Assembly (NCBI RefSeq): GCF_028693135.1
Contig: NZ_JAQUVZ010000018.1
Span: forward strand, 1-46,439
Origin: Methanosarcina sp.
Lineage (GTDB): Archaea > Halobacteriota > Methanosarcinia > Methanosarcinales > Methanosarcinaceae
Direction: 5' to 3'
Length of the DNA stretch: 46,439 nucleotides
The notes beneath the pieces were generated by a model. It was not told where the DNA came from and did no database searches. It worked only from the letters and a program-made list of their open reading frames with translations. The stretch's first letter is position 1, and each line of letters begins with the position of its first letter. The position numbers and the translations under genes are program-made. Below, piece after piece: positions 34,445 to 43,172 of the stretch.

Positions 34445-35716
34445 ATGGAGAAAAAATCTGAAAGAGATTCTCAAAAGGACTCCGGAAAAGGTATGGAAAA
34501 GAATAGCGACACTCACGCTTCATTATATCAGGAATCGCTTGCAATGCACAGGAGGCTTGAGGGTGTACTTGAAGTTGCAAGCAAGGTCCGCCTCCGTACA
34601 ATCCACGACCTCAGCGTTGCCTATACGCCCGGAGTTGCTGAGCCCTGCCGGAAAATAAGTGATAACCACAATCTGGTCTACCTTTACACCCTTAAGAAAA
34701 ATACAGTTGCTGTCGTAACGGACGGGTCAGCAGTGCTAGGGCTTGGGAACATAGGGCCGTATGCGGCTCTGCCGGTTATGGAAGGAAAAGCAATTATCTT
34801 CAAGGAATTTGCCGGCATAGACGCTTTTCCGATCTGCCTTGACACCCAGGATACCGAAGAGGTGATAAAAGCGGTAAAATACCTGGCTCCGGTTTTCGGA
34901 GGCATCAACCTTGAAGACATCAGTGCACCCCGCTGTTTTGAAATCGAGACAAGACTCCGGGAAGAGCTTGACCTTCCTGTTATCCATGACGATCAGCACG
35001 GGACAGCCATTGTCGTATTTGCCGGGCTTCTGAATGCCCTTAAAATAGTGAAAAAGGAGCTGGGGGAGTTAAAAATAGTTATCTCAGGGCTTGGGGCTGC
35101 AGGGGTTGCAATTTTCAGGTTCCTGGTCCGGGCAGGTGCAGATCCTGCAAAAATTCTTGCCTGTGATAGTAAGGGACTTTTGTACGAGGGGCGAGAAGAA
35201 GGCATGAACTATATAAAAGAGGAAATTGCAAAGCTTACAAACCCTGAAAAAATAAAAGGTGGTCTCAAAGAAGCTTTCCCATGGGCTGACCTTTTTATAG
35301 GGGTTTCAGTCGGAGGGATCGTGACCGAGGATATGGTCCGCTCGATGGCAAAAGACGCTATTGTAATGGCAATGGCAAACCCTGTCCCTGAAATCATTCC
35401 CGATGCTGCAAAGCGGGCAGGGGCAAGAATTGTTGCTACCGGCAGGTCGGATTTTCCAAACCAGCTCAATAACTGCCTGAGTTTCCCGGGGCTTTTCAAA
35501 GGAGCTCTTGGCACCTGTGCGAGGAGGATAACGCCTGAAATGGAAATGGCAGCAGCCTATGCCCTTGCAAATGTTGTGACTGTGGGCGAGCTCTCGGAAG
35601 ACTACATAATCCCGGAGCCTCTTGATAAGCACGTTGTGCCTGCCGTTGCAAAAGCTGTTGCCAGTGCGTCACTTGAAAGCTGTGCTGCAAGAAAAAACCT
35701 TGAAGACAGTATCTGA
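34445..35716 (+). CDS. maeB: NAD(P)-dependent malic enzyme
   Basis: 423 residues, the short form lacking the phosphotransacetylase-like domain of bacterial MaeB. It decarboxylates malate to pyruvate with reduction of NAD(P). Motifs: LSVAYTPGVAEPC, VTDGSAVLGLGNIG, the metal and substrate block IHDDQHGTAIVVFAGLLNAL, the Rossmann loop VISGLGAAGVAIFRFL, and VSVGGIVTEDMV followed by AMANPVPEI. In methanogens it may supply NADPH or balance the oxaloacetate/pyruvate pools. The first ~25 residues are Lys/Glu/Ser-rich and poorly conserved-looking, so a later start near residue 17-34 is possible. A TATA-like aataatatat lies near 34313. Confidence 0.93.
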   Translation: MEKKSERDSQKDSGKGMEKNSDTHASLYQESLAMHRRLEGVLEVASKVRLRTIHDLSVAYTPGVAEPCRKISDNHNLVYLYTLKKNTVAVVTDGSAVLGLGNIGPYAALPVMEGKAIIFKEFAGIDAFPICLDTQDTEEVIKAVKYLAPVFGGINLEDISAPRCFEIETRLREELDLPVIHDDQHGTAIVVFAGLLNALKIVKKELGELKIVISGLGAAGVAIFRFLVRAGADPAKILACDSKGLLYEGREEGMNYIKEEIAKLTNPEKIKGGLKEAFPWADLFIGVSVGGIVTEDMVRSMAKDAIVMAMANPVPEIIPDAAKRAGARIVATGRSDFPNQLNNCLSFPGLFKGALGTCARRITPEMEMAAAYALANVVTVGELSEDYIIPEPLDKHVVPAVAKAVASASLESCAARKNLEDSI

Positions 35717-35756
35717 AAGACTCAAACAGTATCTGAAAGACTCAAACAGTATCTGA
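35707..35756. repeat. 20-bp tandem repeat including the maeB stop
   Basis: cagtatctgaaagactcaaa occurs about 2.5 times. The first copy covers the last two codons and the stop of the malic enzyme gene, so the repeat has grown from the gene end. Confidence 0.88.
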
Positions 35757-35880
35757 GATTCCAAAATTTCGGCTGAAAAAGCTCTGTTCACATATCAGAA
35801 TACTATCGAAGTCCCGGAAAAAAACAGTTGAAAATATCAAAGCAGTTCTTAAAACCAAAAAAGAAAGTGTCAATTGGAGT

Positions 35881-36129
35881 TTATTCGGCTTTGTTTTTTT
35901 TAATTTCTTCCAATATTTTCTTCTGTGTCTCTGCGATCTCTTTTAATGTTGCATTGATCTCTGTCAGAATCTCCATCGTGTTTTGTGTAGTGATGGTTTC
36001 CTGGATTTCTACCAGGCACGTCTCAGTTTCCTCCATTTCTTCCCTTTGTAGTTCTCGAAGAACATCTCCCAACACGCCAAATTCACGGCTCTTTTCATCG
36101 GTTACTGTCTCTTCATCTTCAAGATTCAT
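35881..36129 (-). CDS. Small acidic coiled-coil protein
   Basis: 82 residues, no signal. Acidic N-terminus (EDEETVTDEKS), then heptad-rich helices (VLRELQREEMEETETCLVEI, INATLKEIAETQKKILEEIK). No family recognised. The frame is clean with normal codon use for this region, but the ribosome binding site is not strong, so the support is moderate. Possible oligomerising partner or regulator protein. Confidence 0.55.
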   Translation of the reverse strand: MNLEDEETVTDEKSREFGVLGDVLRELQREEMEETETCLVEIQETITTQNTMEILTEINATLKEIAETQKKILEEIKKNKAE

Positions 36130-36263
36130 GCTTCTAACATTGCTGCGAGATATAAATAGATTAGTTTTTTAGTTTTTTAGCTTTAGAGGGAATTTATCAA
36201 AATGAGCTTTAAGATATTGAAAACAAATGTAGGATACGGGAAACAGGCCAATAATGAATTAAT

Positions 36264-37402
36264 TAGGAGTTACGCAGTTGGGCCTCAACATATCGTTTTT
36301 AACAATCTCACTCCGACCTTAATTAATTTAATGTGTATAGAGGGTCATTTAAGTATGCTGTCACTGCCACTCTTCTAATTTTCATGGCACTTTCAAACCA
36401 TGAGATTCCACTTTTGACTCTCTGTAATTCCAATCTTAGAAAAGCTCTTAATGAGAACATTATATGTGCTCTTTGCGACTCTTCCTTTCTTGCCTGACAT
36501 TTTTCGACCCCACAGAATTGCTTAATCCCTCTATGATATTCTTCAATTTTCCATGACTTCTTTGCCAAATCTTCACGTTTTGATTCATCCATATCCTGCA
36601 CATCTGTAACCCAGTGTTGCGTGTCTCCATCTTTTGAAACTATCCGAAACACCTTTACAAATCCATATGCTTTGAGGTGAACCACAAGTCCTTTTGGAGG
36701 AATATCTACTGTTTCAAGTGGCACGTTTCCCTTGTTGTCAGGATTTACCAAACGATTAATCTTTAACCTTGTAAGAAAGTGCCATTCTTTCTTCCTTATG
36801 GCTTTAAGGTTTTTCACACTTGCATACCATGTATCAAACAAAACAAATTCTGGATTAAAACTACGTTCTTCGGCTTTGTCAAGCATATCGAGGAAATGGT
36901 CATTCTTTGTTTTGTCGTCTTCATCGATGTTATAAATTCTAAAATCGACAGGTATAACGGTTGTACCGTCTGTCCAAACTAAGGTAACCAGACCTATTCC
37001 TTTTACAGTACGATGATGTTTTCCACTCCACATACGACGAACAAAAGCCATTTCTTTTGCATATGGTTTATCTAATGTTGAATCGTCAACAATTAGAAAG
37101 CCTTCCTTAGGCTTGACATAATTTTTTACCTCCTCCCATAGCGCTTCTGTATCTGGAGTTTGTCTTTGAAGTAAGCGAGTAAAAGAGTCATGAGCAGGAG
37201 CATTATCTACGATTGGATAACATCTAGCGGCTTCAGTACAACTAAAAACGTTAGAAGCCGCAATGAGAAAATTAATGTATTCAAAGTCGTTACACTTGGG
37301 TGGATTTATGTCCATAACTCCGTACGTTTTTGGGGAATTACTATAATATAATTATATTTTAAATGAAATTAACTTTTCGGCATTTCAAGTGCGTAAGTCC
37401 TA
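36264..37402 (-). mobile_element. Complete insertion sequence with terminal inverted repeats
   Basis: About 1139 bp. Terminal inverted repeats are taggagttacgcagttg (36264-36280) and, reversed, taggacttacgcacttg (37386-37402), 17 bp with two mismatches. Both ends are flanked by ttaat (36259-36263 and 37403-37407), a likely 5-bp target duplication, although the site is AT-rich. It carries one transposase gene. Confidence 0.82.
36323..37315 (-). CDS. DDE transposase, IS4/IS701-like
   Basis: 330 residues with the RNase H-like catalytic triad D77 (LIVDDSTLDK), D161 (LFDTWYA) and E258/E259 (WKIEEYHRGIKQFCG, where Y-x2-R follows the IS4-superfamily signature). The order and spacing are normal and no stop or shift is present, so the transposase may be active. 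Which of IS4, IS701 or a relative cannot be settled by eye. The gene fills the element between the terminal repeats. The N-terminus carries a DNA-binding helical part (FLIAASNVFSCTEAARCYP). Confidence 0.88.
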   Translation of the reverse strand: MDINPPKCNDFEYINFLIAASNVFSCTEAARCYPIVDNAPAHDSFTRLLQRQTPDTEALWEEVKNYVKPKEGFLIVDDSTLDKPYAKEMAFVRRMWSGKHHRTVKGIGLVTLVWTDGTTVIPVDFRIYNIDEDDKTKNDHFLDMLDKAEERSFNPEFVLFDTWYASVKNLKAIRKKEWHFLTRLKINRLVNPDNKGNVPLETVDIPPKGLVVHLKAYGFVKVFRIVSKDGDTQHWVTDVQDMDESKREDLAKKSWKIEEYHRGIKQFCGVEKCQARKEESQRAHIMFSLRAFLRLELQRVKSGISWFESAMKIRRVAVTAYLNDPLYTLN

Positions 37403-37517
37403 TTAATTATATGCAGAACAAAGATGTATGCAGTAAAAAGGAAAAATGCAGGACAAGGCATATGCATTAAGAAGGTAAAGAAGCCCCCTTCCTGGGTGCT
37501 AAAACCTGGTGGAAAAA

Positions 37518-38207
37518 ATGAGCGAAATTCAACGAAAGTTTGATGCTATTTCAAAAAAGTATGATGAACAGAGAAGAAAGTTTATACCCTGCTTCGATGA
37601 CTTTTATGGAGCAGCGGTATCCGTGGCGTCAGTAGATTCTGAAAATCCATGTATCCTGGACATAGGTGCCGGAACAGGCCTTTTATCGGCATTTCTGATG
37701 AAAAGATATCCAGAAGCATCATTTACGCTTATTGATATCTCAGAAAAGATGCTGGATATGGCAAAAGACAGGTTTGGAAATAAATCAAACGTAAAATACA
37801 TTGCAGCAGACTATTCAAAATATGATTTCACGGAAAAATACGATCTGGTGGTGTCAGCCGTATCTATCCATCACCTGGAAGACGAAGAAAAAAAGGAGCT
37901 TTATAAAAAGAGTTACTCCATACTCAAAGAAAAAGGAGTTTTTATTAACGCCGATCAGGTACATGGGGAAACCCCTTTCATAGAAAACCTGAATAAGACG
38001 ACCTGGAAACAGCATGTCGAAAGCAGCGGCTTACCCGAAGAAGAAATACTGGCAGGTTATGAAAGAGTTAAGCTTGATAAGGATACATGCCTGGACAAGC
38101 AGCTTGATTGGCTTAAAGAAGCAGGTTTTTGTGATGTTAGCTGTATATATAAGTACTACCAGTTTGCAGTGATGTTTGGGAGAAAACCGGATCTAAATTA
38201 TAGTTAA
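37518..38207 (+). CDS. Class I SAM-dependent methyltransferase
   Basis: 229 residues from ATG 37518, preferred because ggtgg lies eight bases upstream; an in-frame GTG at 37509 overlaps that site. Rossmann methyltransferase motif I is LDIGAGTGLLSAFL, followed by motif II FTLIDISEKMLDMA and the post-I acidic YIAADYSKYDF, then DLVVSAVSIHHL, typical of Ubi/COQ5-like or uncharacterised methyltransferases. The C-terminal third (GLPEEEILAGYERVKLDKDT) may cap the substrate. No partner gene. Substrate unknown. Confidence 0.87.
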   Translation: MSEIQRKFDAISKKYDEQRRKFIPCFDDFYGAAVSVASVDSENPCILDIGAGTGLLSAFLMKRYPEASFTLIDISEKMLDMAKDRFGNKSNVKYIAADYSKYDFTEKYDLVVSAVSIHHLEDEEKKELYKKSYSILKEKGVFINADQVHGETPFIENLNKTTWKQHVESSGLPEEEILAGYERVKLDKDTCLDKQLDWLKEAGFCDVSCIYKYYQFAVMFGRKPDLNYS

Positions 38208-38679
38208 AGAAGTTAAGGGAATTGGGGGAGTTGAAGACATTGAAGACGTTGAGGGTTCGATAAAACCAAAATATCATATAAAAAGCAAATCTTCTTTTCA
38301 TTTTCATGAGTGTAATTTAAATACAACTGTTGCATTATATTAGATAGGTGGTGGGAAAATATCGTATTGTAAAGGGATCTCTATGAATTGGATGAACATC
38401 TTTCATGATCCCCACCCCCTAAAATTACTTTTCTGGAGTTCTTTCAGATTTTATTAGAAACTTAAAACTTAACGGACAGTTTTCTTTATTCTGGCTTTTT
38501 TGAGCATGCGGAGGTGCGGTTCCTGGAGCCCGGACGGTCGCGCCATTATGGCAATCTCACAGACTTGCATGTAATTGATTTTGTATCTATGCTCGGGGGA
38601 TTTATCCTCGGAAAATATGCTTGAATCAGGCTGTTATAGTTTAATAACAGCTTTAATTACTTTATGTCTTAAACGCTGG

Positions 38680-38851
38680 TTAAGATGGAGGCTTCAGAAA
38701 GAAGCTGGAAATAGACCCGGAAAATACTGATTATTACGCCATCGAGGAGCGATATATAGCAATTCTTGAGCACATGCTCGAATTTAAAAAGAAAAATGTA
38801 TCGATTAAACAGATTGTGGATTGGGTGAAGGAGAATTCTGTTTTGATTTAA
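38680..38851 (+). pseudogene. Short coding remnant
   Basis: One frame reads DGGFRKKLEIDPENTDYYAI then EERYIAILEHMLEFKKK and NVSIKQIVDWVKENSVLI-stop, with a stop instead of a start upstream. It looks like the C-terminal half of a small helical protein. The block 38208-38679 shows no other gene. Confidence 0.4.
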
Positions 38852-38854
38852 TTA

Positions 38855-38910
38855 AATAACAAGATATGCCAGCTAATTTTGATTTTCGCAATTTTTCTTA
38901 TTCTTTCAGG
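38855..38910 (+). repeat. Degenerate direct repeat, left copy
   Basis: aataacaagatatgccagc-taattttgattttcgcaat-ttttctta matches 40007-40062 with a few differences. The two copies flank the antitoxin-toxin pair at a distance of about 1.15 kb. Confidence 0.75.
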
Positions 38911-39054
38911 AAGGGAAGGTATTATCACTATGTACTCTATGACTTAAATCGAATGATTATAAGCATATTGGTGTGTTGCTCGTGCAGCAAAAATATATAA
39001 GCCTGGCATAGAATATACAATTATATAAGTTGCAATCTTATCGAGGGTAATATT

Positions 39055-39201
39055 ATGGCAAAACCCATTGAATTCGGGCTTGTTCTCGAAGGCGAGGACG
39101 CAAAAGAATTCTTAGAGAATGATAAAAATCCTGTAGTAACCGATGAAATGATAGAGATGTTCAAGAAGGCTAGAGAAATATATGAAAGAAACAGGTTTTA
39201 A
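39055..39201 (+). CDS. Probable antitoxin of a GNAT toxin-antitoxin pair
   Basis: A 48-residue gene below the usual ORF cut-off: MAKPIEFGLVLEGEDAKEF, a loop (ENDKNPVVTDE) and a terminal helix (MIEMFKKAREIYERNRF). A gaggg ribosome binding site lies before the ATG and a TATA-like box (aaaaatatataag) upstream. It ends two bases before the TTG of the GNAT gene. The size, charge and tight coupling fit an antitoxin, but it is not a typical ribbon-helix-helix or DUF1778 protein. The role is inferred from context. Confidence 0.7.
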   Translation: MAKPIEFGLVLEGEDAKEFLENDKNPVVTDEMIEMFKKAREIYERNRF

Positions 39202-39203
39202 AC

Positions 39204-39746
39204 TTGCCTTCGATTATTTCAAATTTTGAACTTATTATCGTTCCTTTGGACGAAAATTACGACATTTCTTCTTTTAGTTGCGCAAATTCGGAATTAAACG
39301 ATTTTTTGAAAGACGATGCTTTAAATGACCAGACAAACCTGATCAGTAGAACAAGTTTGTGTTTCTGGAAAGGTGAACTGGTTGGGTATGTTACTTTAGC
39401 AGTAGATACGATCGGAACTAAAGAAGTATATGTAACAGATGGGCTCGAGTGTTACAGGTACAACAGGTATCCGGGAATTAAAATTGCAAGATTTGCTGTA
39501 GATTCCAGATTCGAAAGGAGAGGAATAGGTACCCATTTACTGTTTGCTGCAATAGGTAAAGTGTTATCGATTTGCGATAGTGTGGGATGCAGATACATTC
39601 TTGTAGATTCGAAAAAAGAATCAACCGGATTCTATGAAAAATATGGATTCAAAATCGCAGAGAGAAATAAGAAAAGAGATTTCGTTCCAATGTATCTCAA
39701 TATGCAGCCGATCGTTGCTAAAATGAACCTTAAGAGTATAGACTGA
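39204..39746 (+). CDS. GNAT-family acetyltransferase, probable toxin
   Basis: 180 residues from TTG 39204. The N-terminal FSCANSELNDFLKDDAL pattern (24-40) and the acetyl-CoA loop FERRGIGTHLL (103-113, R-R-G-I-G-T) with FYEKYGF (143-149; Y144 the usual catalytic Tyr) are those of TacT/AtaT-type toxins, which acetylate charged tRNA and stop translation. Many single GNAT enzymes share these motifs, so the toxin role rests on the coupled 48-residue partner gene. The pair lies inside a degenerate direct repeat, consistent with an acquired module. Confidence 0.8.
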   Translation: MPSIISNFELIIVPLDENYDISSFSCANSELNDFLKDDALNDQTNLISRTSLCFWKGELVGYVTLAVDTIGTKEVYVTDGLECYRYNRYPGIKIARFAVDSRFERRGIGTHLLFAAIGKVLSICDSVGCRYILVDSKKESTGFYEKYGFKIAERNKKRDFVPMYLNMQPIVAKMNLKSID

Positions 39747-39767
39747 GTGAAGTAAAATCCCTCTTGA

Positions 39768-39824
39768 ATATTTGCTATAAAAGAAGTATTTGCTATAAAA
39801 GAAATTTGCTATAAAAGAAATGCT
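39768..39824. repeat. Short tandem repeat after the GNAT gene
   Basis: atttgctataaaagaa occurs three times with small spacing changes. No coding sense. Confidence 0.75.
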
Positions 39825-40006
39825 AGGGGTGTGCACAGCACATTTTGACTTTTTTGAAATTTAGAACTTTTTTCTTAATTCTGGCCATTTGATTTGCTGC
39901 TTATTCTTCATGCTTGCGAAGTCATTCTCCAGCCGGCTAAAAATTTGAATACCTTTTTTCAATCGGTAACTATTATCCGAAGAATATGTTCATATTTGGT
40001 TTAAAA

Positions 40007-40062
40007 AATAACAAGATGTACCAGTTAATATTGATTTTCGCAATTTTTCTTCTATTTTCAAG
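40007..40062 (+). repeat. Degenerate direct repeat, right copy
   Basis: aataacaagatgtaccagt-taatattgattttcgcaat-ttttcttc; see the left copy at 38855. Similarity extends weakly upstream (gaagaat..ttcatatttgg), as if this copy once included the end of the same lost gene. Confidence 0.75.
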
Positions 40063-40248
40063 CAGGTAAGATTTCATTATTATTGAATCCGAGATCGGTA
40101 TCAAGTTCTGCAGTGCCCACAGGTTAAAATGGCATCATCAGAACAATATCACAGACTAAATAAAGCTTAAAGTCGATGATTAGAAACTATTAAATATTTT
40201 GCACACAGTATAAGTAATAATTCAATTAAATCTGTAGGGGGGATTTGT

Positions 40249-40413
40249 ATGGCAAAGAACACCGGTGAAGGTAGACGGGCTGGTGCCGTTAAGGGTAGAT
40301 CTCAAGCGTATAACCCAAAAACCGATAAATGGGTTCAATTTGATGAGAATCACAAAATAATGACCAGCACCGACAACCCGCGAAAAGGGGTTAAAGGAAA
40401 AGGGAAAAAATAA
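40249..40413 (+). CDS. Small basic conserved protein
   Basis: 54 residues. MAKNTGEGRRAGAVKGRSQA then YNPKTDKWVQFDE and a Lys/Gly-rich end (RKGVKGKGKK). The G-E-G-R-R-x-G-A-V-K-x-R-S-Q-x-Y-N-P pattern recalls a widely spread small protein family of unknown function that I have seen in bacteria and archaea. A very strong ggggggat ribosome binding site precedes the ATG. Function unknown, nucleic-acid binding possible from the charge. Confidence 0.72.
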   Translation: MAKNTGEGRRAGAVKGRSQAYNPKTDKWVQFDENHKIMTSTDNPRKGVKGKGKK

Positions 40414-40594
40414 TTTGATATATATAAATATGCAAATGTTAAAGAACGATAGTGCTTTAAAACGGTTTTTATTTCTCTTTTTAGATTTCATCGAGTTTCT
40501 GGTGTCTTTATAGAATGAAAATAGAACACGCCTACCCTCTACTCAATATATACTGCTGAGGATAGGCTTTACTAACTGCCTTTAATAAACATTT

Positions 40595-40765
40595 TTATGT
40601 TGTTAACTTCTTTCTATTCACTGCGAAGATTTCCCATTTTTGTACTATCACTACTGAGCAATCATGGATTTCGGGCAACCTGCAATCCACACAAAATAGT
40701 TCTCCACAACGTTTGCACTTAAAAGCCATGATTTCAATCTGTTCACCGCAACATTGACATTTCAA
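40595..40765 (-). CDS. AN1-type zinc-finger protein
   Basis: A 56-residue gene below the usual ORF cut-off with a TTG start and a nearby gggggaa ribosome binding site. The spacing C3-x2-C6-x10-C17-x2-C20-x4-C25-x2-C28-x5-H34-x-C36 is that of an AN1 zinc finger, with Cys where the sixth ligand is often His (KCQCCGEQIEIMAFKCKRCG, ELFCVDCRLPEIHDC). Small archaeal AN1 proteins are common, of unknown function; in eukaryotes AN1 domains occur in ubiquitin-linked stress proteins. The 40766-41276 spacer holds no gene, only AT-rich sequence probably including the ior promoter. Confidence 0.8.
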   Translation of the reverse strand: MKCQCCGEQIEIMAFKCKRCGELFCVDCRLPEIHDCSVVIVQKWEIFAVNRKKLTT

Positions 40766-41276
40766 AAATTTTCCCCCGCTTTAAATAATACCCTTATTGG
40801 CCATATAAGTAACTGTTTTTTGAATTAAAATTATATGTGATTATTAAGTTAGTAATCTTTAGTATCAATGAAAGAAACGGCTCGTAGTAGCTTCAACTGA
40901 TATTAAAACTGATGTCATCGTTTTTTCTGTTTTGAATGTGTAAATTGTGGGATATGGTATTTTTAACTCTTCTCAAACAAACCGACTCTGTTTACGTGTA
41001 AACCAATACCCATCCCGAACCTCATAAAACAAAAACTTTATATTCGAATTTTACGTACTTCTTCCCGCAGTGTTGTACATAGATGTGCGTCGCATTCCAG
41101 TAACGTAAAAAAAACGGCGAAATATCCTAAAATATATTTTTTCGAATTCTCAAAAATAATTTTATCAGATTCTTTGGGAATTCAGGTTCGTTTTCAACCT
41201 CATTTCATTCTCTTTGAGGCTTGTCAAAATTTATCCAATTCATTAAATTATTACCCGCGATCCGAGATGAGTTTAT

Positions 41277-43172
41277 TTGACTGAAAAAAAACTGTTAATG
41301 GGTAATGAAGCCATTGCACTTGGAGCTATAGAAGCCGGAGTCCAGGTAGTTACCGGGTATCCGGGAACCCCTTCGACCGAAGCTCTTGAGACAATTCTCA
41401 GGTATGCTGACAGGTGCGGGATTTATACCGAGTGGTCGAGCAACGAAAAGGTTGCACTTGAAACGGCTGTGGGAGCGGCTTATTCCGGGGCAAAGGTGCT
41501 TGTTACCATGAAACAGGTAGGGTTAAACGTTGCATCCGACCCCCTTATGAGCCTGACCTACATCGGCGTAAAAGGGGCTCTTGTCCTGCTTGTAGCCGAC
41601 GATCCGGGCCCTCATTCCTCTCAGACCGAGCAGGATACCAGGGCTTTCGGGCATTTTGCAAATATCCCTGTCCTTGACCCTGCAAACCCGCAGGAAGCGT
41701 ATGAGCTTACAAAGCTGGCTTTTGAGCTTTCACATGAATTCGAAATTCCGGTCATCCTCAGGACTACCACAAGGGTTTCCCACAGTTGCGGGGATGTTGA
41801 GCTCGCAATCGCAGAACCTGCGGCTGTTGAAGCTTCCTGTGAAGGCTTTACAAAGGACAGGCGCTGGACGATATTTCCAAGGCTTACTGCCGAGAGGCAC
41901 CCCTGGCTTGAAAACGTGCAGGTGCAGCTTTCCGAGCGCTTTTCGGGGTTTCCTTACAATTCCATTTCGGGAAGCGGAAAAATAGGGATAATAGCCTCAG
42001 GAGTTTCCGCTCTCTACGTAAAAGAGGCTGTAAAGGGTTTTGAAGAGCTTTTCACCCTCTTTAGGGTCGGGACAGTGTATCCGTTTCCGGAAAAGGCAGC
42101 CCTTTCCTTCTTAAAGGGGATCGAAAAACTGATCGTGATCGAGGAACTTGACCCTTACCTCGAAGAACAGGCTCTCCAGCTTACCGGAAGGGCTCACCTG
42201 CCTGTTGACATCTATGGGAAAAAGAATGGGTTCTTCCCGGTGAGCGGGGAATATAATGTTGATATTGTTATTGACGGCGTCAACAAAGTGCTTGCGGACC
42301 TCGGAGAAACTTCTCGCATTTCCCATGCTTCCCCTGCAATTCTGAGAGGAGAACTTCCGCCCCTGCCGGTCCGGGCTCCTACCCTCTGTGCAGGCTGCAT
42401 GCACAGGACCGTTTTTTATGCATTTAAGCAGGCTGCAAAACAGCTTAAAAAGGACTCTCAGATTGAGACTATTTTTTCCGGGGATATAGGCTGTTATACC
42501 CTTGGAAACGCATACCCTCTCAACATGGTTGACACCTGCCTCTGCATGGGAGCAGGGCTGAGTATTGCCGCCGGGCTTTCCCGCACAAATCCTGAAGTAA
42601 AGCAGGTAGCTTTTATCGGGGACTCGACCTTTTTCCATTCCGGCATTCCAGCTGTGGTAAATGCTGTTTACAACGGAGCCGATGTTACCCTTGCCATCCT
42701 TGACAACCGCACAACTGCCATGACAGGACACCAGCCCCATCCCGGAATAGGAGTGACTGCCCTTGGAAATCCCTCAAAAGCCATTGACATTGCCAGTGTG
42801 GTCCGGAGCTGTGGAGTTGAGTTTGTAAGAACCGTGGAAACAGGCAGCCCGGAAAACAGCCTGGAAAATAGCCTGGAAAATAGCCTGGAAAACTGCATTG
42901 AGGCGGCAAAGGAAGCAATGGAATTCAAAGGTCCCTCTGCAATTGTGTTTAAAGGAAAATGTGTAGGGATTACAAAATCAGGGACACGACTTACAATTGA
43001 TCCTGAAATCTGCACAGGCTGCGGGTTCTGCGTAAAGCAGCTCGGCTGCCCTGCAATATTCCTCCCGCCGGGAGAAGACAAACCTGTCATCCAGGACAGC
43101 TGCAGCGGCTGTGGGCTCTGTGCACAGATCTGCCCTTCAGGAGCCATAAGCGAAGGTGGGGTGAAGAAATGA
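41277..43172 (+). CDS. iorA: Indolepyruvate:ferredoxin oxidoreductase, alpha subunit
   Basis: 631 residues from TTG, after a gagatgag site. Catalyses CoA- and thiamine-diphosphate-dependent oxidative decarboxylation of aryl pyruvates, or the reverse carboxylation of arylacetyl-CoA. N-terminal TGYPGTPSTEA (PP-like), TPP motif FSGDIGCYTLG with FIGDSTFFHSGIPAVVNA, and two C-terminal [4Fe-4S] sites CTGCGFCVKQLGCP and CSGCGLCAQICPSGA. A 15-bp tandem repeat gives SLEN copies near residue 530-540 without breaking the frame. The start codon of iorB overlaps the stop. Confidence 0.96.
   Translation: MTEKKLLMGNEAIALGAIEAGVQVVTGYPGTPSTEALETILRYADRCGIYTEWSSNEKVALETAVGAAYSGAKVLVTMKQVGLNVASDPLMSLTYIGVKGALVLLVADDPGPHSSQTEQDTRAFGHFANIPVLDPANPQEAYELTKLAFELSHEFEIPVILRTTTRVSHSCGDVELAIAEPAAVEASCEGFTKDRRWTIFPRLTAERHPWLENVQVQLSERFSGFPYNSISGSGKIGIIASGVSALYVKEAVKGFEELFTLFRVGTVYPFPEKAALSFLKGIEKLIVIEELDPYLEEQALQLTGRAHLPVDIYGKKNGFFPVSGEYNVDIVIDGVNKVLADLGETSRISHASPAILRGELPPLPVRAPTLCAGCMHRTVFYAFKQAAKQLKKDSQIETIFSGDIGCYTLGNAYPLNMVDTCLCMGAGLSIAAGLSRTNPEVKQVAFIGDSTFFHSGIPAVVNAVYNGADVTLAILDNRTTAMTGHQPHPGIGVTALGNPSKAIDIASVVRSCGVEFVRTVETGSPENSLENSLENSLENCIEAAKEAMEFKGPSAIVFKGKCVGITKSGTRLTIDPEICTGCGFCVKQLGCPAIFLPPGEDKPVIQDSCSGCGLCAQICPSGAISEGGVKK

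Noticed and set aside
34347-34601. 84-residue minus-strand ORF before malic enzyme
   Set aside because: Overlaps the 5' end of the malic enzyme gene in antisense and has shadow composition.
38230-38640. Search for a tRNA or rRNA gene in GC-richer spacer segments
   Set aside because: No T-loop consensus with a matching acceptor stem was found here or elsewhere in the window.
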